NCBI GenBank assembly: GCA_030248135.1
Contig: JASANC010005051.1
Span: 1 to 64,000 of the forward strand
Length of the DNA stretch: 64,000 nt
Source: Theristus sp. LFF4_11
Lineage: Eukaryota; Nematoda; Chromadorea; Monhysterida; Xyalidae
Direction: 5' to 3'
Shown: in pieces, positions 1 to 11,103 of the stretch
Layout: every line of letters starts with the position of its first letter
How positions within the stretch are numbered: the stretch's first letter is position 1
Notes under the pieces: generated by a model
The model's input: only the letters and a program-made list of their open reading frames with translations
Databases searched by the model: none
Told to the model about the DNA's origin: nothing
Position numbers and translations under genes: made by a program

Positions 1-996
1 TCTGTCCAACGCAACAGTATTCGTTCGCTGTTCGCATGTTTTTCTTGCGTTTCAAGAGCGAAGCAGTGAAAAAAAAACATTTTGCAGCCACGCAGTCATG
101 AACAAAAATGAGGCCTGCGCGTTCCCGATGGTGTGCTTTGTGTGCTGTGAAACAACTCAGTCAAGGCTAAATCTTACAGTATCTTTGTACCGTAGTTGAA
201 CATCTCGAAACGAAAAACGTGAATGCGCAAAGTCGCAGAATTATGGCTGTTGCGCTCGGCGGCGGAGTAGCCGTGTATGACACACAGTGTTGCTGCACAG
301 TGACAAACAAACACACAGGCACACGCAATCGATCGCACACAGCAGCAGCGGGAGCGTCAGCGTTTGCTTGATTGACATCGGAGTAGAGTGGACTTTCACA
401 AGACTAGGACTTGATGTGTGCTTTCAAAAGAAGTTTCACGATTACTTTCAGTTCATACGGTACAGCTTCAGCACTCGCCCGAAGCAAATTTCATTAAAAG
501 CGTCAAGATAACGGCATTGGCCGGCGACTCAGATAGCATTTGCCCATGGATGGCGTTCTTTTTTTATTATTCTGACTCTTCTCTGTTCGCATTTCGCTTG
601 TCCGTTATTTCTAATATCGCAGTGAAGCACAGTTTTATTAGCGACTTGCTGATTGGTAACGGTGAAGGAGCAGAGAAGACATGAGTGACCAAAAATGAGT
701 TTCATCTGATAAAAATTTTAATTTTCCTGTGGCCATGACCTGTCTGTAACTTTTTTTAGCAACTTTTCATGTTACTGGGATGCGTTTTTTGCAAATATTG
801 CCGAAAAACGCTCCCCAAGAGTTTCTGCCGTTAGTCTGATAGACTAAAAAACGCTCAGATTTAACAAACCTTTTGTTATAGAGTTAATGGGTTTTTAACT
901 TGGCATCTGTATTGTTTTAGCGCGTAACTTTTGTTGTTTTCAGTGTTTTTCATACACCTATTTTAACACCAAAACGTACATAAAACTCGGCAAAAA
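1..996. other. 5' flank, no gene recognised
   Basis: I see no convincing coding exon here. The open frames on the + strand at about 287-684 lack homology that I recognise and have simple composition. AT-rich sequence from about 690 to 990 leads up to the GNAT start codon at 997 and may contain its promoter and 5' UTR, but no specific element can be named. Confidence 0.5.
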
Positions 997-2213
997 ATGC
1001 CGTTCGAACTGCGTCCGGCAAACCTGCGCGATGCAAATCGAATCGTCGAGTTTCTCTACGAGCATCTTTCTGTGACGGTTCCGCTGTATCGATCGCTTGA
1101 AGTGTCTCGCAACGATCTGAAAACCTTTCTACCAGCGGTCGTGCAGGAATGCGCCCTTTTTCCCGTCAGTCTGTTGGCGACGGAGAATGGTGAAATTGTT
1201 GGCTGTCAGCTGAACACGCTCGTTGAGAAAGACGTCGATGCGATCGACTATCAGATGTTTGAGTGAGCGCTTTTCTTATTTTCATTCAAAAAGTTCGGGT
1301 TTTTTTCAGAAAACAAAAAAAGTTTTTATTCACACCGAACCTGTTGCACATATTATTGCACATATTGCACATTACCCCCATTAACCACTCCCCCCCCCCA
1401 TTAACCCCCCCCACCAATAAACCCCCACCCCCCCGACAAGTTTCCGAATAATCCCCCCCTCCCCCACAAATAATCCCCTATGGGGGATTATTGGAAACCT
1501 GTTTTGCGAATTCAGTGGCTGGTTGCAGTGAAAATGATGAAATTGCGTTACCAAAGGCCCCAAATGGATGAGTTAATGGTAATTTCATTACAAAAGGCTG
1601 TTATAAAAGGAGATTTCTAGGTAGAGTAGAAGTTTCTGCGACTTTCTTGCCTGCCATGCAAGGTATTTTTGCCATTTTTCAATAAACCCCACCCCTAGAA
1701 TTTGTTTGTAAATAAAGCCCCCCCCCCCACCAATAAACCCCCACCCGTAAAAGTCCCTGACGTATTAATCCCCCACGGGGGGTTTATTGGGGGTAATACG
1801 GTACATGTATTAATATTACTGCATCTTTCTTTTTATAAAACCCAACATCGCAGCTGCGCCGACCTGTCACCAAACGCGCAGCGTCTGTTGAGCTTGCTGA
1901 GCTTCATCGCAAATGATCTAAACCAAATGCTACCAGCCGATTTGAGTCGTTTCCTGAAGACCTTAGTATTTTGCGTCGACGAAAACAAAGAAATTGGCGA
2001 TTTATTTGAAAAACTCATCGAAAAACGCAAGAACTCGCGAGGGAGGCCGGAGCGCAAGCGATTTTGGCCGAGGCAACATCGAAATTGGCGCAGCAACGTT
2101 ATGGAAAAGCGAACTTTGAGATTGTGAAATCGGTGGAGTTTCGCAATTTTGATGTGCAGATCACTTGTGACGACGGCAACGACTGCTGCCAGGTGGTGTT
2201 GTTTCGATTGTGA
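997..2213 (+). CDS. GNAT acetyltransferase, arylalkylamine N-acetyltransferase-like, with apparent frameshift
   Basis: Exon 1 is 997-1262 and exon 2 is 1854-2213. The GT donor at 1263 and the CAG acceptor ending at 1853 join in phase, making a GAC codon. The N-terminus (FELRPANLRDANRIVEFLYE) and LATENGEIVGCQLN match the start and beta strands 2-3 of insect-type arylalkylamine N-acetyltransferases; the C-terminal half reads TQELAREAGAQAILAEATS, a typical GNAT helix and strand. The acetyl-CoA loop, normally R/Q-x-x-G-x-G/A, is only ENKEIGD here, so catalysis is uncertain. The frame breaks in the A run at 2021-2025: upstream reads ...FEKLIEK and downstream TQELAREAG in the next frame, so one A appears to be missing. 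With that base the protein is about 208 aa, normal for the family. An assembly error in a homopolymer is likely; a real pseudogene is possible. The intron carries a C-rich repeat element. The substrate cannot be told from sequence. Confidence 0.75.
1370..1802. mobile_element. C-rich hairpin repeat element, copy 1 (in GNAT intron)
   Basis: This is a run of CCCC-AATAA motifs with internal palindromes (TAATCCCC...GGGGATTA at about 1470-1495 and near 1766-1792), ending in GGGGGTAATACGGT. The same terminus and hairpins recur at 9200-9515 and 35415-35575, so it is a dispersed repeat family. The left terminus is less well preserved than in the 9200 copy. It lies wholly within the GNAT intron. Confidence 0.7.
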
Positions 2214-2515
2214 GCATGTTTTTTGGTGTCTAAGGTGTCGATATTGACATCCACGGTGACATCGAAATGTTTGATAAAATGTCCGAGTTGTAAGCATTTG
2301 TAAGCCTGTGATTTTTCTGTTGTTTTTTTAGAACAAAAACATTTCTTGAAATTGCGGTTCAGTTTTTATTGTTTACAAAAAACAAGCACACAAACACACA
2401 ACAGAAACAGAACAGACAACACAACGTTAATACAGAAAACATGCCACCTGCACCATTCTTCGCAAAACAAAAATTAAACAAAAGTTTCACATGTACACAG
2501 TTCTCAATATGCAGC

Positions 2516-5500
2516 TCAACCACAATAGCTGCGAATATTATTCTGCAAAAGTTTTGCTGAACTCCGCAGAAAACAATGAAAACCACCGAACCGCAACTTC
2601 TGCTGTGCCTCCTCGAAATTATCGGCGAACCAATATTTCTGCTGAAACGTTGTGATCAGACATTCCTGTTTCACCACTTGCTCTGGATCGAAGCGGGATA
2701 CCGGCGGCTTGTTCTCGATGACGTGCTGCGCGAAAAGTTCAGTTTTGTCTTGACAGTTTTTTGAAATCAGAACAGCAAAAGAGAGAAGGGGCTTTGGTGG
2801 TCAAGGTGTGGTCGAAGGCATCCGGCCTAAGCCACTTATTTCAAAAATCTACCGCATTTTTCGAAAATAGTTTTTCGTAAATTCAGCTGTATCATGTTGA
2901 CTGGACCAAACGAATCCTTCATAAAAGCCATCGAACCGGCCAACCAATTGAGCAAATTTATCATCACCCATCACCAATTCAACCAATCAGCAATGCAATA
3001 AAGACCAACCCGCAACTCGGCCGCCGATGACAATAATCCGGCACCGTAAATCTTCAAATTCTCCCGCGCACCGCACAAACCGAACTCGATCGTAAAAAAG
3101 TACAGCTGTAAAGTTTTTCACTTGAAAAGGTTATAGACACACACGAATGTTAGATTCATTCATGATTGACTCATTGTACAGCAGATAAAAATAACACCGC
3201 AGTGTGCACACTGAGAGATACGCTCAAATCAAACCAAATTGTATGGTTCTTTGCATTTCAGGCCTCGCCAACATCAGACGCAGAAGAGAGGTGGCCGGAT
3301 CGGTGAGTGACGTGTTCCTTTTAAAATGCACACAAACCCTATACGAAGCAGGGGGGCGGAGCCATAACCATAAAATCTGCTCTGCAATCAAACTTGGCCG
3401 CGTGCCCATTTATTTCCGCAATAAGTTTTTACTGCAATGTTTCTCGAACTTGCCGTCGCTAGTTTATTCAACTCGTCCTCACAGACGCCCAACGACGCCA
3501 GTCCAATGTCCTGCGAGAATTGCGCGAAATCCGGGTCGGCAAACAACGGTATGTGACCCATGAGCTCGTGAACGCAGTCGCTGCAGTGAAAACGCGGTTT
3601 TTTTTTTTGACAGAAGACGCGATTCGAAAAACAGGCCTTCTTTAGACACTGTATTTCTGATTTGAGGCCCAAAATGCATGCACTCGCACGCGTCAGCCTG
3701 GTGAGGCTGCGCAGTTTTCGTTTATCATGAATGGATGCGTCGCGTGTGAAGTGACACGCAGCACTGCAAGCTCCATGAATGGCGCTTTTCGCTCGTCACA
3801 ACATCACAGTACAAAAAGTAACGTCTGAGAAATAAAATCAGGAAAAAAAACCGGCACACGAACGGCTCCGGCGAGTAGAACGGGTCTGACGAGTGCCGGA
3901 TGTACTGTGTGCAGTGGAACACGCGGAAGGCGAGGCCGGCCAGGAAGTCGCGCGCGCTCAAGTAGCCGGCCACCGGACGCAGGCGGAAGCCGGTCTTCGC
4001 TGTACGACAATGAACGGTTCCATCAGAGTGTTCGCACCGTTTTCGTGTGCTTCATAGTTTTAGAGTGTTCTTTTTAGCGTTCTATCATATGGGCTCGATG
4101 CGTGACGCAATACAAACGAAATTATTTTAAAGACGTTGTCACACTGGTAACAGCTTATCATGACGCAAACACTGTTAACAGAAGAAAACGCGCAAAAGCG
4201 CACGCACAACTGGTGTTGTGCCTTTCAAAAAACAAGCGTCCCCAAAAACACAAATGTCGCCCTAAGAATCAGACTCAAAAATCAAGTCAGAAATTGTGTT
4301 TCACCTTTCAAAAACGTGCTGACGTCCTGCAACTGTGGGATGTTGTCCTCGCTGTAGCCGCACAGTTTCTCCAGCACCCTAAAATTCTCCAGATAAACGG
4401 TGCACGCGTGCGCCTGGTGCAACGTTCGCAGCTCTTGGTAGATCGTACGCCACGTTGCGAGCTCTTCGTCGGTGTAGTCTACTCGGGCGATTGGTTCACC
4501 GCTGAAAATGTGCGCGGCACACTGCTGATTGGTTGCAATAACGCCAATTCGTGTACACAAAATTTACGTCACGTCACGTCACGTCACGTCCCGTCACGTC
4601 ACGTCACGTCACGTCACGTCACGTCACGTCACGTCACGTCACGTCACGTCCCGTCACGTCCCGTCACGTCTCGTCACGTCACGTCACGTCACGTCACGTC
4701 ACGTCTCATTCATGGAGCAAAAACAGCAATCCAGCACGTTACGTTCCCTTTAGAACACGTGCTCTCTCGTTCATACAATCATTCATACATGACGTGCCGT
4801 GACGTGACGTGCCGGATCGGATATGTACACGTCGTGCATGAATTGGCCTTTAACCAGCTCACCATATGCTACAGTTAGTCAGCCAATCAGCTTGGTTCAT
4901 TAACCAACACGGTTTACTCAGCCATAAGCAAAACAAAAAAAAACTAAATAGTTCTTCATTCACTGCTTGTAAGCGAGCGCCAGTTCAGCAAACATCATTC
5001 GTCGCTTTCGATAGACTTGGTCGGTGAACCCCTGGAAAACGTCAAAAACAAAATACTTACAAAGTGGACCAAAGCAAAGTGTCTTAACGAAATGTAGCAA
5101 AATGTCTTAAGGCCCGTTTAGCCGTCCGTATTTGCATCCGGCACGGCACGTCACGTCACGTCAAACCTCGTTTATGCTGCAAAAAAGAGCAATCCGGCGC
5201 GTCACGTCTTGTTTTAGAATTCGCGCTCGTTTATGCCCCTGTACGGCGACGTACGTCGACGTTCAGACAGATACGGATGCATAAACGATGACGTGACGTG
5301 CCGTGACGTGCCGTGACGTGCCGTGACGTGCCGTGACGTGCCGTGACGTGCCGTGACGTGCCGTGACGTGCCGTGACGTGCCGTGACGTGCCGTGACGTG
5401 CCGTGACGTGCCGTGACGTGCCGTGACGTGCCGTGACGTGCCGTGACGTGCCGTGACGTGCCGTGACGTGCCGTGACGTGCCGTGACGTGCCGTGACGTG

Positions 5501-8500
5501 CCGGATGGTTTTAGAACACGCGCTCTGCACATTCTGAGAGTTGAACCATGAACGAACCACTGCGCCATGGTGTCACCATCACAGCTGGCTGTATAGTCCG
5601 TGTTGTTGCTGCAAAGCAATTGTGCAGCTGCAGCAAACCCTTTGTGCACGCGCACTGTTGAAAAACACAATGTGTTTTCGCCTGTTCTTCTACTCTGCAT
5701 TGAATAAGTGAACTGCTCGAAAGACTTGAGCGAAAAACGAAATTTCAAAAGACCTGAATCTGTGGGTTGTTTCGAATTTGAGTTGCAATCTCCATTCTCC
5801 AGTCAAAATTGGTTGTTGTCGCATATATTCAATTTCAATTTGGCACACAACTTGATTGAATTTTGCTCGCTGACGTACGGCTTTTTAGGGCAGAACCTAC
5901 AATGCAACGTCACGTCACGGCACGTCACGTCATCGTTTATGCGTCTGTATCTGTCTGAACGTCGACGCACGTCGCCGTACAGGGGCATAAACGAGCAAAA
6001 ATTCTAAAACCATCCGGCAAGTCACGGCACGTCACTTCACGGCACGTCATCGTTTATGCGTCCGTATCTGTTTGCACGTCGACGCACGTCGCCGTACGGA
6101 CGCATAAACGAGCAAAAATTCTAAAACCATGCGGCACGTCACTTCATCTCACGTCATCGTTTATGCGTCCGTGTCTGTCTGTACGGCGACGTGCGTCAAC
6201 GTCCGGACGGCTAAACGGGCCTTTACGCTAGCAAAATGTAACAGCACAAATGAACCATCACAAATGGCTCGTGTACTATTCCGGCCCGCGAAATTCCGGC
6301 CCGTAGAATTCCGGCCCGCTCATTCCGACCCGAAGAATTCCGGGCCGAAGAATTCCGGCCCGGAGAATTCCGGCCCGGAGAATTCCGGCCCGGAGAATTT
6401 TCGCCAGCAAGAACAATAATAAACCACACAAAGTGATTTTTGGTAAATAAATTTTTAAGTGATTTTTTATTTTTGTTTAGAATTTGGTTGCAGTGACTTG
6501 TTGTAGGTTCCTAATCCTAAGCCAAGTTTTTTTAATAAGGTAAAAAGGTCACAAATCCTGTTCGTGATAAAAAAAATTTAAAAATTTATTTGTAGTTTCT
6601 TTTTTCCAAAAGGTTTCACTTTCCAAAAAAGCAAACAGGACGAACATCATTGAAAATACACTGTAACATGTGAACATCGATATTTTATTTTATTATTTCA
6701 TTACCAAAATCACTTCGTGTGGTTTAATATTGTTCGTGCTGGCGAAAATTCTCCGGGCCGGAATTCTCCGGGCCGGAGTTCTTCGGGCCGGAATTCTTCG
6801 GGCCGGAATGAGCGGGCCGGAATTCTTCATGCCGGAATTAGCGGGCCGGAATTGTACCCCCCCCCCCATCACAAATGCCCCAGCAAGAATGCACCAGTAA
6901 AGTGCCCTAGCACAAGTGAACCAGCACAAATGCACCAGCAAGAATGCACCAGTAAAGTTCACCAGCACAAATGTACCATCACAAATGCCCACAAACGCAC
7001 TATCACAAATGCCTAGCAAAAATGCACCAGTAAAGTGCACCAGCACAAACGCACTATCACAAATGCCCAGCAAAAATGCACCAGTAAAGTGCACCAGCAC
7101 AAACGCACTATCACAAATGCCCAGAAAAAAGCACCAGTGAAGTGCACCAGCACAAACGCACTATCACAAATGCTCAGCAAAAATGCACCAGTAAAGTTCA
7201 CCGGCACAAATGCACCATCACAAATGCTCCAGCAAAAATGCACCAGTAAAGTGCACCAGCACAAAAGCACCATCACAATTGCACCAACAAGAATGCACCA
7301 GTAAAGTTCACCAGCACAAATGCACCATCACAAATGCTCCAGCAAAAATGCACCAGTAAAGTGCACCAGCACAAAAGCACCATCACAATTGCACCAACAA
7401 GAATGCACCAGTAAAGTGCACCAGCACAAACGCACCAGCACAAATGCACCAGCACAAATGCACCAGCACAAACGCACCAGCACAAACGCACCGCACAAAC
7501 GCACCAGCACAAACGCACCAGCACAAACTCACCAGCACAAATGCACCAGCACAAATGCACCAGCACAAACGCACCAGCACAAACGCACCAGCACAAATGC
7601 ACCGCACAAACGCACCAGCACAAATGCACCAGCACAAACGCACCAGCACAAACGCACCAGCACAAACGCACCAGCACAAATGCACCAGCACAAACGCACC
7701 AGCACAAACGCACCGCACAAACGCACCAGCACAAATGCACCAGCACAAACGCACCGCACAAACGCACCAGCACAAATGCACCAGCACAAACGCACCAGCA
7801 CAAACTCACCAGCACAAATGCACCAGCACAAATGCACCAGCACAAACGCACCAGCACAAACGCACCAGCACAAATGCACCGCACAAACGCACCAGCACAA
7901 ATGCACCAGCACAAACGCACCAGCACAAACGCACCAGCACAAACGCACCAGCACAAATGCACCAGCACAAACGCACCAGCACAAACGCACCGCACAAACG
8001 CACCAGCACAAATGCACCAGCACAAACGCACCGCACAAACGCACCGCACAAACGCACCAGCACAAACGCACCAGCACAAACGCACCAGCACAAACTCACC
8101 AGCACAAATGCACCAGCACAAACGCACCGCACAAACGCACCGCACAAACGCACCAGCACAAACTCACCAGCACAAACGCACCAGCACAAATGCACCAGCA
8201 CAAACGCACCAGCACAAATGCACCAGCACAAACGCACCGCACAAACGCACCGCACAAACGCACCAGCACAAACGCACCAGCACAAACACACCAGCACAAA
8301 CGCACCAGCACAAACTCACCAGCACAAATGCACCAGCACAAACGCACCAGCACAAACGCACCAGCACAAACGCACCAGCACAAACGCACCGCACAAATGC
8401 ACCAGCACAAACGCACCAGCACAAATGCACCAGCACAAATGCACCAGCACAAACGCACCGCACAAACGCACCAGCACAAACGCACCAGCACAAATGCACC

Positions 8501-10460
8501 AACAAAATGTACGAAAATTCGCGTTCACCGACCGGATGGTCAGCGTCCAACTCGGCGCCGTACATCAGCACTCGTCGTGAACTGATGTCCAGATCGGATG
8601 CCGTTCGCGGGAACCACGGGGCGCTGCTAATCGCCTCTGAAAAGTTGCTCTTCATTCTATCTGAATAATGAGCTGCATTCATGAATTTGAAGCTGAAATC
8701 GTACAGCTGTTCCTAAAATTGCTTTTTCATGACGGCAAAAAAACAAGAATCGCTGCGCTATATAACAACGCTATGCGTCAATGGTGCCTGCACTGATGAT
8801 TTTTTATGCCTACGGTGCCTGCGCGAATGCACGTTTGCAAGTGTTTACTAGCTGAATGCATGCTTAAATAGTGTTTTATGAATGCACCTTCAGTGTGTTA
8901 GTGCAGAAAAAAGGACAGAACTCAAACCAGAAGAAGCGCGCGTGCACAGCGGCACGATTAACGAAAACAAATCTGAAACGTACCATTAGCCCCTGCGTCG
9001 AAAAACACGCTTGCAGTGTTGTCCGAATCGGTGTGTTGGGGGATGTTGCATGCAATTGGAGTCACATCGAGGCCAACCTGAGTGATTGAAAGAATGATCA
9101 TCTGAGTGAGGCATTGATTCTTCAGTAAAACAGCAAGTTGAAAATGCTACACGCCATTATTGTTGATAATCTTTTTCTCTTCAGAAACGTCTTTATCATA
9201 CCGTATTACCCCCCATTAAGCCCCCCCCCCACAATTAATCCCCCCCAATAAACCCCCACCCCCACGACAAGTTTCCGAATAATTCCCCATTCCCCCACAA
9301 ATAATCCCCATGGGGGATTATTAGAAACCTGTTTGAAATACGTGCGCCTTGTGTTGGTGTTATTTGGTGATTACAAATGGAATGCGAATCATTGTCACGG
9401 CGAAAAGCAATCATCGGTGTCAATCTTTTGTAAATAACCCCCCCCCACCAATAAACCCCCCTAAAAGTAGGTGACGTATTAATCCCCCATGGGGGTTTAT
9501 TGGAGGTAATACGGTATCATGTATATGCTTATAGACAAGCACTGGAATCATTTTTTTGATCATATTCACAGAATTGTTTGAACGTGTGTAGCGTCAGTTT
9601 TGCTGCACAAAAGCGAATGAACAATGACTTTTCAACCATTTTCATGCTCTCCACAATCGCATCCGCTCGCAGGCCGTTGCCCATCTCGAGCTGCATGAAC
9701 ACTTCAAAATTGTCACCGCCCAGTTCTGGTAGACGCGACTCGATGTGACGAATGCGCACGGGATTCTGCACTTAATGAAATTCCGAGAACTTTTTTTTTG
9801 AGAATGGACGAAAATGTAAGTTTATGTGTAGAAATATTCTCATTATTACCGGAATATGCGTCAAAACTTCGGCCAAAATATCCAGCTTTCGTGAGCTGGT
9901 AACTACGAGTGTCAACAGTGGTTTGTCTTCAGAGTCGCTGATTGGCTAAAGTACATTGGGATTTGCTGTCGTTTTTTTGCAAACTATTGTTGTTGTAAAT
10001 TACTTCTACCAGCGGTGTTGTGTGTTTGTTTGTACATGTATGTTTGATTGATCTATTATCTTTTATTTTGGTCCGGGATTCAATGCGTTTGCACGGGAGA
10101 GGAAAATGTTTCACGGAATTCACAATCAGGTCACGGAAGACACGTCGCCTGTGGCGACATTTTGCGGGTATGGTTCGGTTGTGGGGGTTTTCCCTTAAGG
10201 CGTGAAACTTTTGTCCTCCCGGTCTTCCTGAAACGATAATAATATTTGTGATCGCTACATGCTGCGCCACATGCTACGCCACATAGATTGTATTACCGCA
10301 TTGTAACGTCCAACTTACACAGCCTGCTAAACGGGTCACGTGTATTGCTGACCTTGTAGCGAGCCACGTGCTCCTGCTGTATGAACGGCAAACCGACGGA
10401 GCCAGAGCGGCGGAAGCGTCGGCGCATTTGCTGATCGCTCGTTGTCGAGTCCGTGGTCAT
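2516..10460 (-). CDS. tph: Tryptophan 5-hydroxylase (biopterin-dependent aromatic amino acid hydroxylase)
   Basis: The enzyme makes 5-hydroxytryptophan from tryptophan, tetrahydrobiopterin and O2, the rate-limiting step to serotonin. Exons in coding order: ~10319-10460 (ATG at 10460), 9850-~9945, ~9609-9765, 8533-8636, 4964-5031, 4305-4501, 3858-3999, 3454-3580, 3006-3105, ~2570-2748. The last seven acceptors (4964-5031 onward) join in phase; the first three exon ends are approximate. Diagnostic stretches: [93 protein letters not shown] and FFTIEFGLC. The iron ligands are the two His of HELMGH and the Glu of [19 protein letters not shown] and [11 protein letters not shown] favour TPH over phenylalanine or tyrosine hydroxylase. 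The C-terminal region after QQKLRF, including the tetramerisation helix, was not found; reading straight on stops at 2516. Two extra residues (FV) seem to sit before the HELMGH exon. Confidence 0.9.
3454..3580 (-). other. TPH iron-ligand exon with GC-AG splice donor
   Basis: This exon carries the His-Glu-x-x-x-His iron-binding motif (VHELMGH) and [14 protein letters not shown]. It ends KLAT, and the only way to join it in frame to the next exon (LYFFTIEFG, first base 3105) is a donor reading ACG|GCAAGT, that is, GC instead of GT. GCAAGT is the consensus form of the minor GC-AG intron class. The joined [13 protein letters not shown] matches the family without gap. Confidence 0.75.
4563..4706. 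repeat. ACGTC pentanucleotide tandem array
   Basis: About 28 copies of ACGTC with a few ACGTC-to-CCGTC changes. It lies in the TPH intron between the exons at 4305-4501 and 4964-5031, about 60 bases from the acceptor side. Each junction contains TCACGTCA-like sequence, i.e. overlapping TGACGT on the minus strand. Confidence 0.95.
5110..6222. mobile_element. TIR transposon, PIF/Harbinger-like ends, non-autonomous
   Basis: Both ends carry the inverted repeat AGGCCCGTTTAGCCGTCCG (left, from 5110) and its complement (right, CGGACGGCTAAACGGGCCT, to 6222), each flanked by TTA, a 3-bp duplication of the TWA type used by PIF/Harbinger elements. No transposase frame is present. The interior is a CCGTGACGTG decamer array (5289-5504) plus three ~110-bp units around 5880-6200 that contain GTTTATGCGTCCGTATCTG. 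It is inserted in the large TPH intron. Confidence 0.75.
5289..5504. repeat. CCGTGACGTG decamer tandem array
   Basis: About 21 near-perfect copies of a 10-bp unit, nearly without divergence, inside the transposon-like element at 5110-6222. Every unit contains TGACGTG, a half-palindromic CRE/ATF-like core. The array gives long stop-free frames ([10 protein letters not shown]...) that are not genes. Confidence 0.95.
6277..6856. mobile_element. Foldback element with CCGGCCCG/AATT subrepeats
   Basis: The left arm (about 6277-6440) is made of 15-bp units of the type GAATTCCGGCCCGGA followed by ATTTTCGCCAGCAAGAACAA and AAACCACACAAAGTGATTTT. The right arm (about 6695-6856) is its reverse complement, ending in the same GGGCCGGAATTC units. 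The 250-bp centre is AT-rich and has no coding frame. It lies within the large TPH intron. Confidence 0.8.
6870..8507. repeat. CCAGCACAAACGCA minisatellite, 1.6 kb
   Basis: A long array of 14-15-bp units CCAGCACAAAYGCA with 11-bp variants lacking the AGC (CCGCACAAACGCA type). The 6870-7430 part has longer, more diverged units (ATGCACCAGTAAAGTGCACC); the 7430-8507 part is homogeneous. It ends 26 bases from the donor of the TPH exon at 8533-8636. Stop-free frames of up to 421 codons here are repeat artefacts. Confidence 0.95.
9200..9515. mobile_element. C-rich hairpin repeat element, copy 2, intact ends
   Basis: The best copy of the family. It starts ACCGTATTACC and ends GGTAATACGGT, a perfect 11-bp terminal inverted repeat, flanked on both sides by ATCAT, a 5-bp target duplication. 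The interior repeats AATAAACCCCC and TAATCCCCATGGGGGATTA hairpins. It has no coding capacity and lies in the TPH intron between the ACT-domain exons and the exon at 8533-8636. Confidence 0.8.
9609..9945 (-). other. TPH regulatory ACT-like domain exons
   Basis: Exon 9850-~9945 encodes [20 protein letters not shown], the first strand and helix of an ACT domain. It ends at a GTAATA donor in phase 0. The next exon starts at 9765 with [11 protein letters not shown], the conserved HIESR strand of aromatic amino acid hydroxylase regulatory domains, followed by FEVFMQLEM. The 3' end of this exon is not certain: a donor near 9608 gives a usable phase to the next exon at 8636. The N-terminal exon before it ([20 protein letters not shown]) is basic and could hold Ser/Thr phosphorylation sites such as RRSGS, as in TH and TPH N-termini; that is inference. 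Confidence 0.75.
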
Positions 10461-11103
10461 TTTTTTTATTTCACGACGTTTTGTACTCCACAAATAATTT
10501 GTCTAATGTTTATATTTTTTAAATTTGATTTTACTTGTTTTGATTTCTCACAAGTTTCTCTTTTTACTGGCGCGTCTTTCTATTTCGTTATCATTTGGAG
10601 TCGTTTACACAAGTAACCTTCAACGTGAAAATTCTACCGTGGACATAGGTTTGAACCGCTTCGTGGAAATATCTTTGTTCCATTTCACAGGTTTATGTAT
10701 TCATGTACGGGCTAGCAAATCATTAGTAGTTTCCTGTCTTTAATTTTCCGGTTTACGCAAATAAATCGTATTTATGCGGCAAACACGCACCCACACACAG
10801 ACTGTGTGGGTATATATCAGATTGCAGCTGGCATATGGAAAACTGGAAAAGGAATGTGAAATGGTTTTGTGTGGATTAATTGAACTTTGTGAACGTGCGC
10901 CCCAGTTAATCGGTTTCTATCAGCTGTTTGCTCTCCCACGCAAGTTCACGCTGAAAATAGACGCTTTTCGTGATCAACGTACAGAATGTCTGTTATATTT
11001 TTTCCGCTGAATACTGAGCTGCCAAAAAAGGCAGAGTTGCAGGAAGACATAATTAGCTAGCCGCAAATGGTGCGTTTATAATTTCAACCAAATCTGATGG
11101 TTG

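Noticed and set aside
1833..2297. 154-codon minus-strand frame as the last TPH exon
   Set aside because: It is the antisense shadow of the GNAT second exon and shows none of the hydroxylase C-terminal motifs.
7320..8585. Long open frames (up to 421 codons) on both strands
   Set aside because: They are readings of the CCAGCACAAACGCA minisatellite; the peptide is a monotonous repeat and both strands and several frames are open at once.
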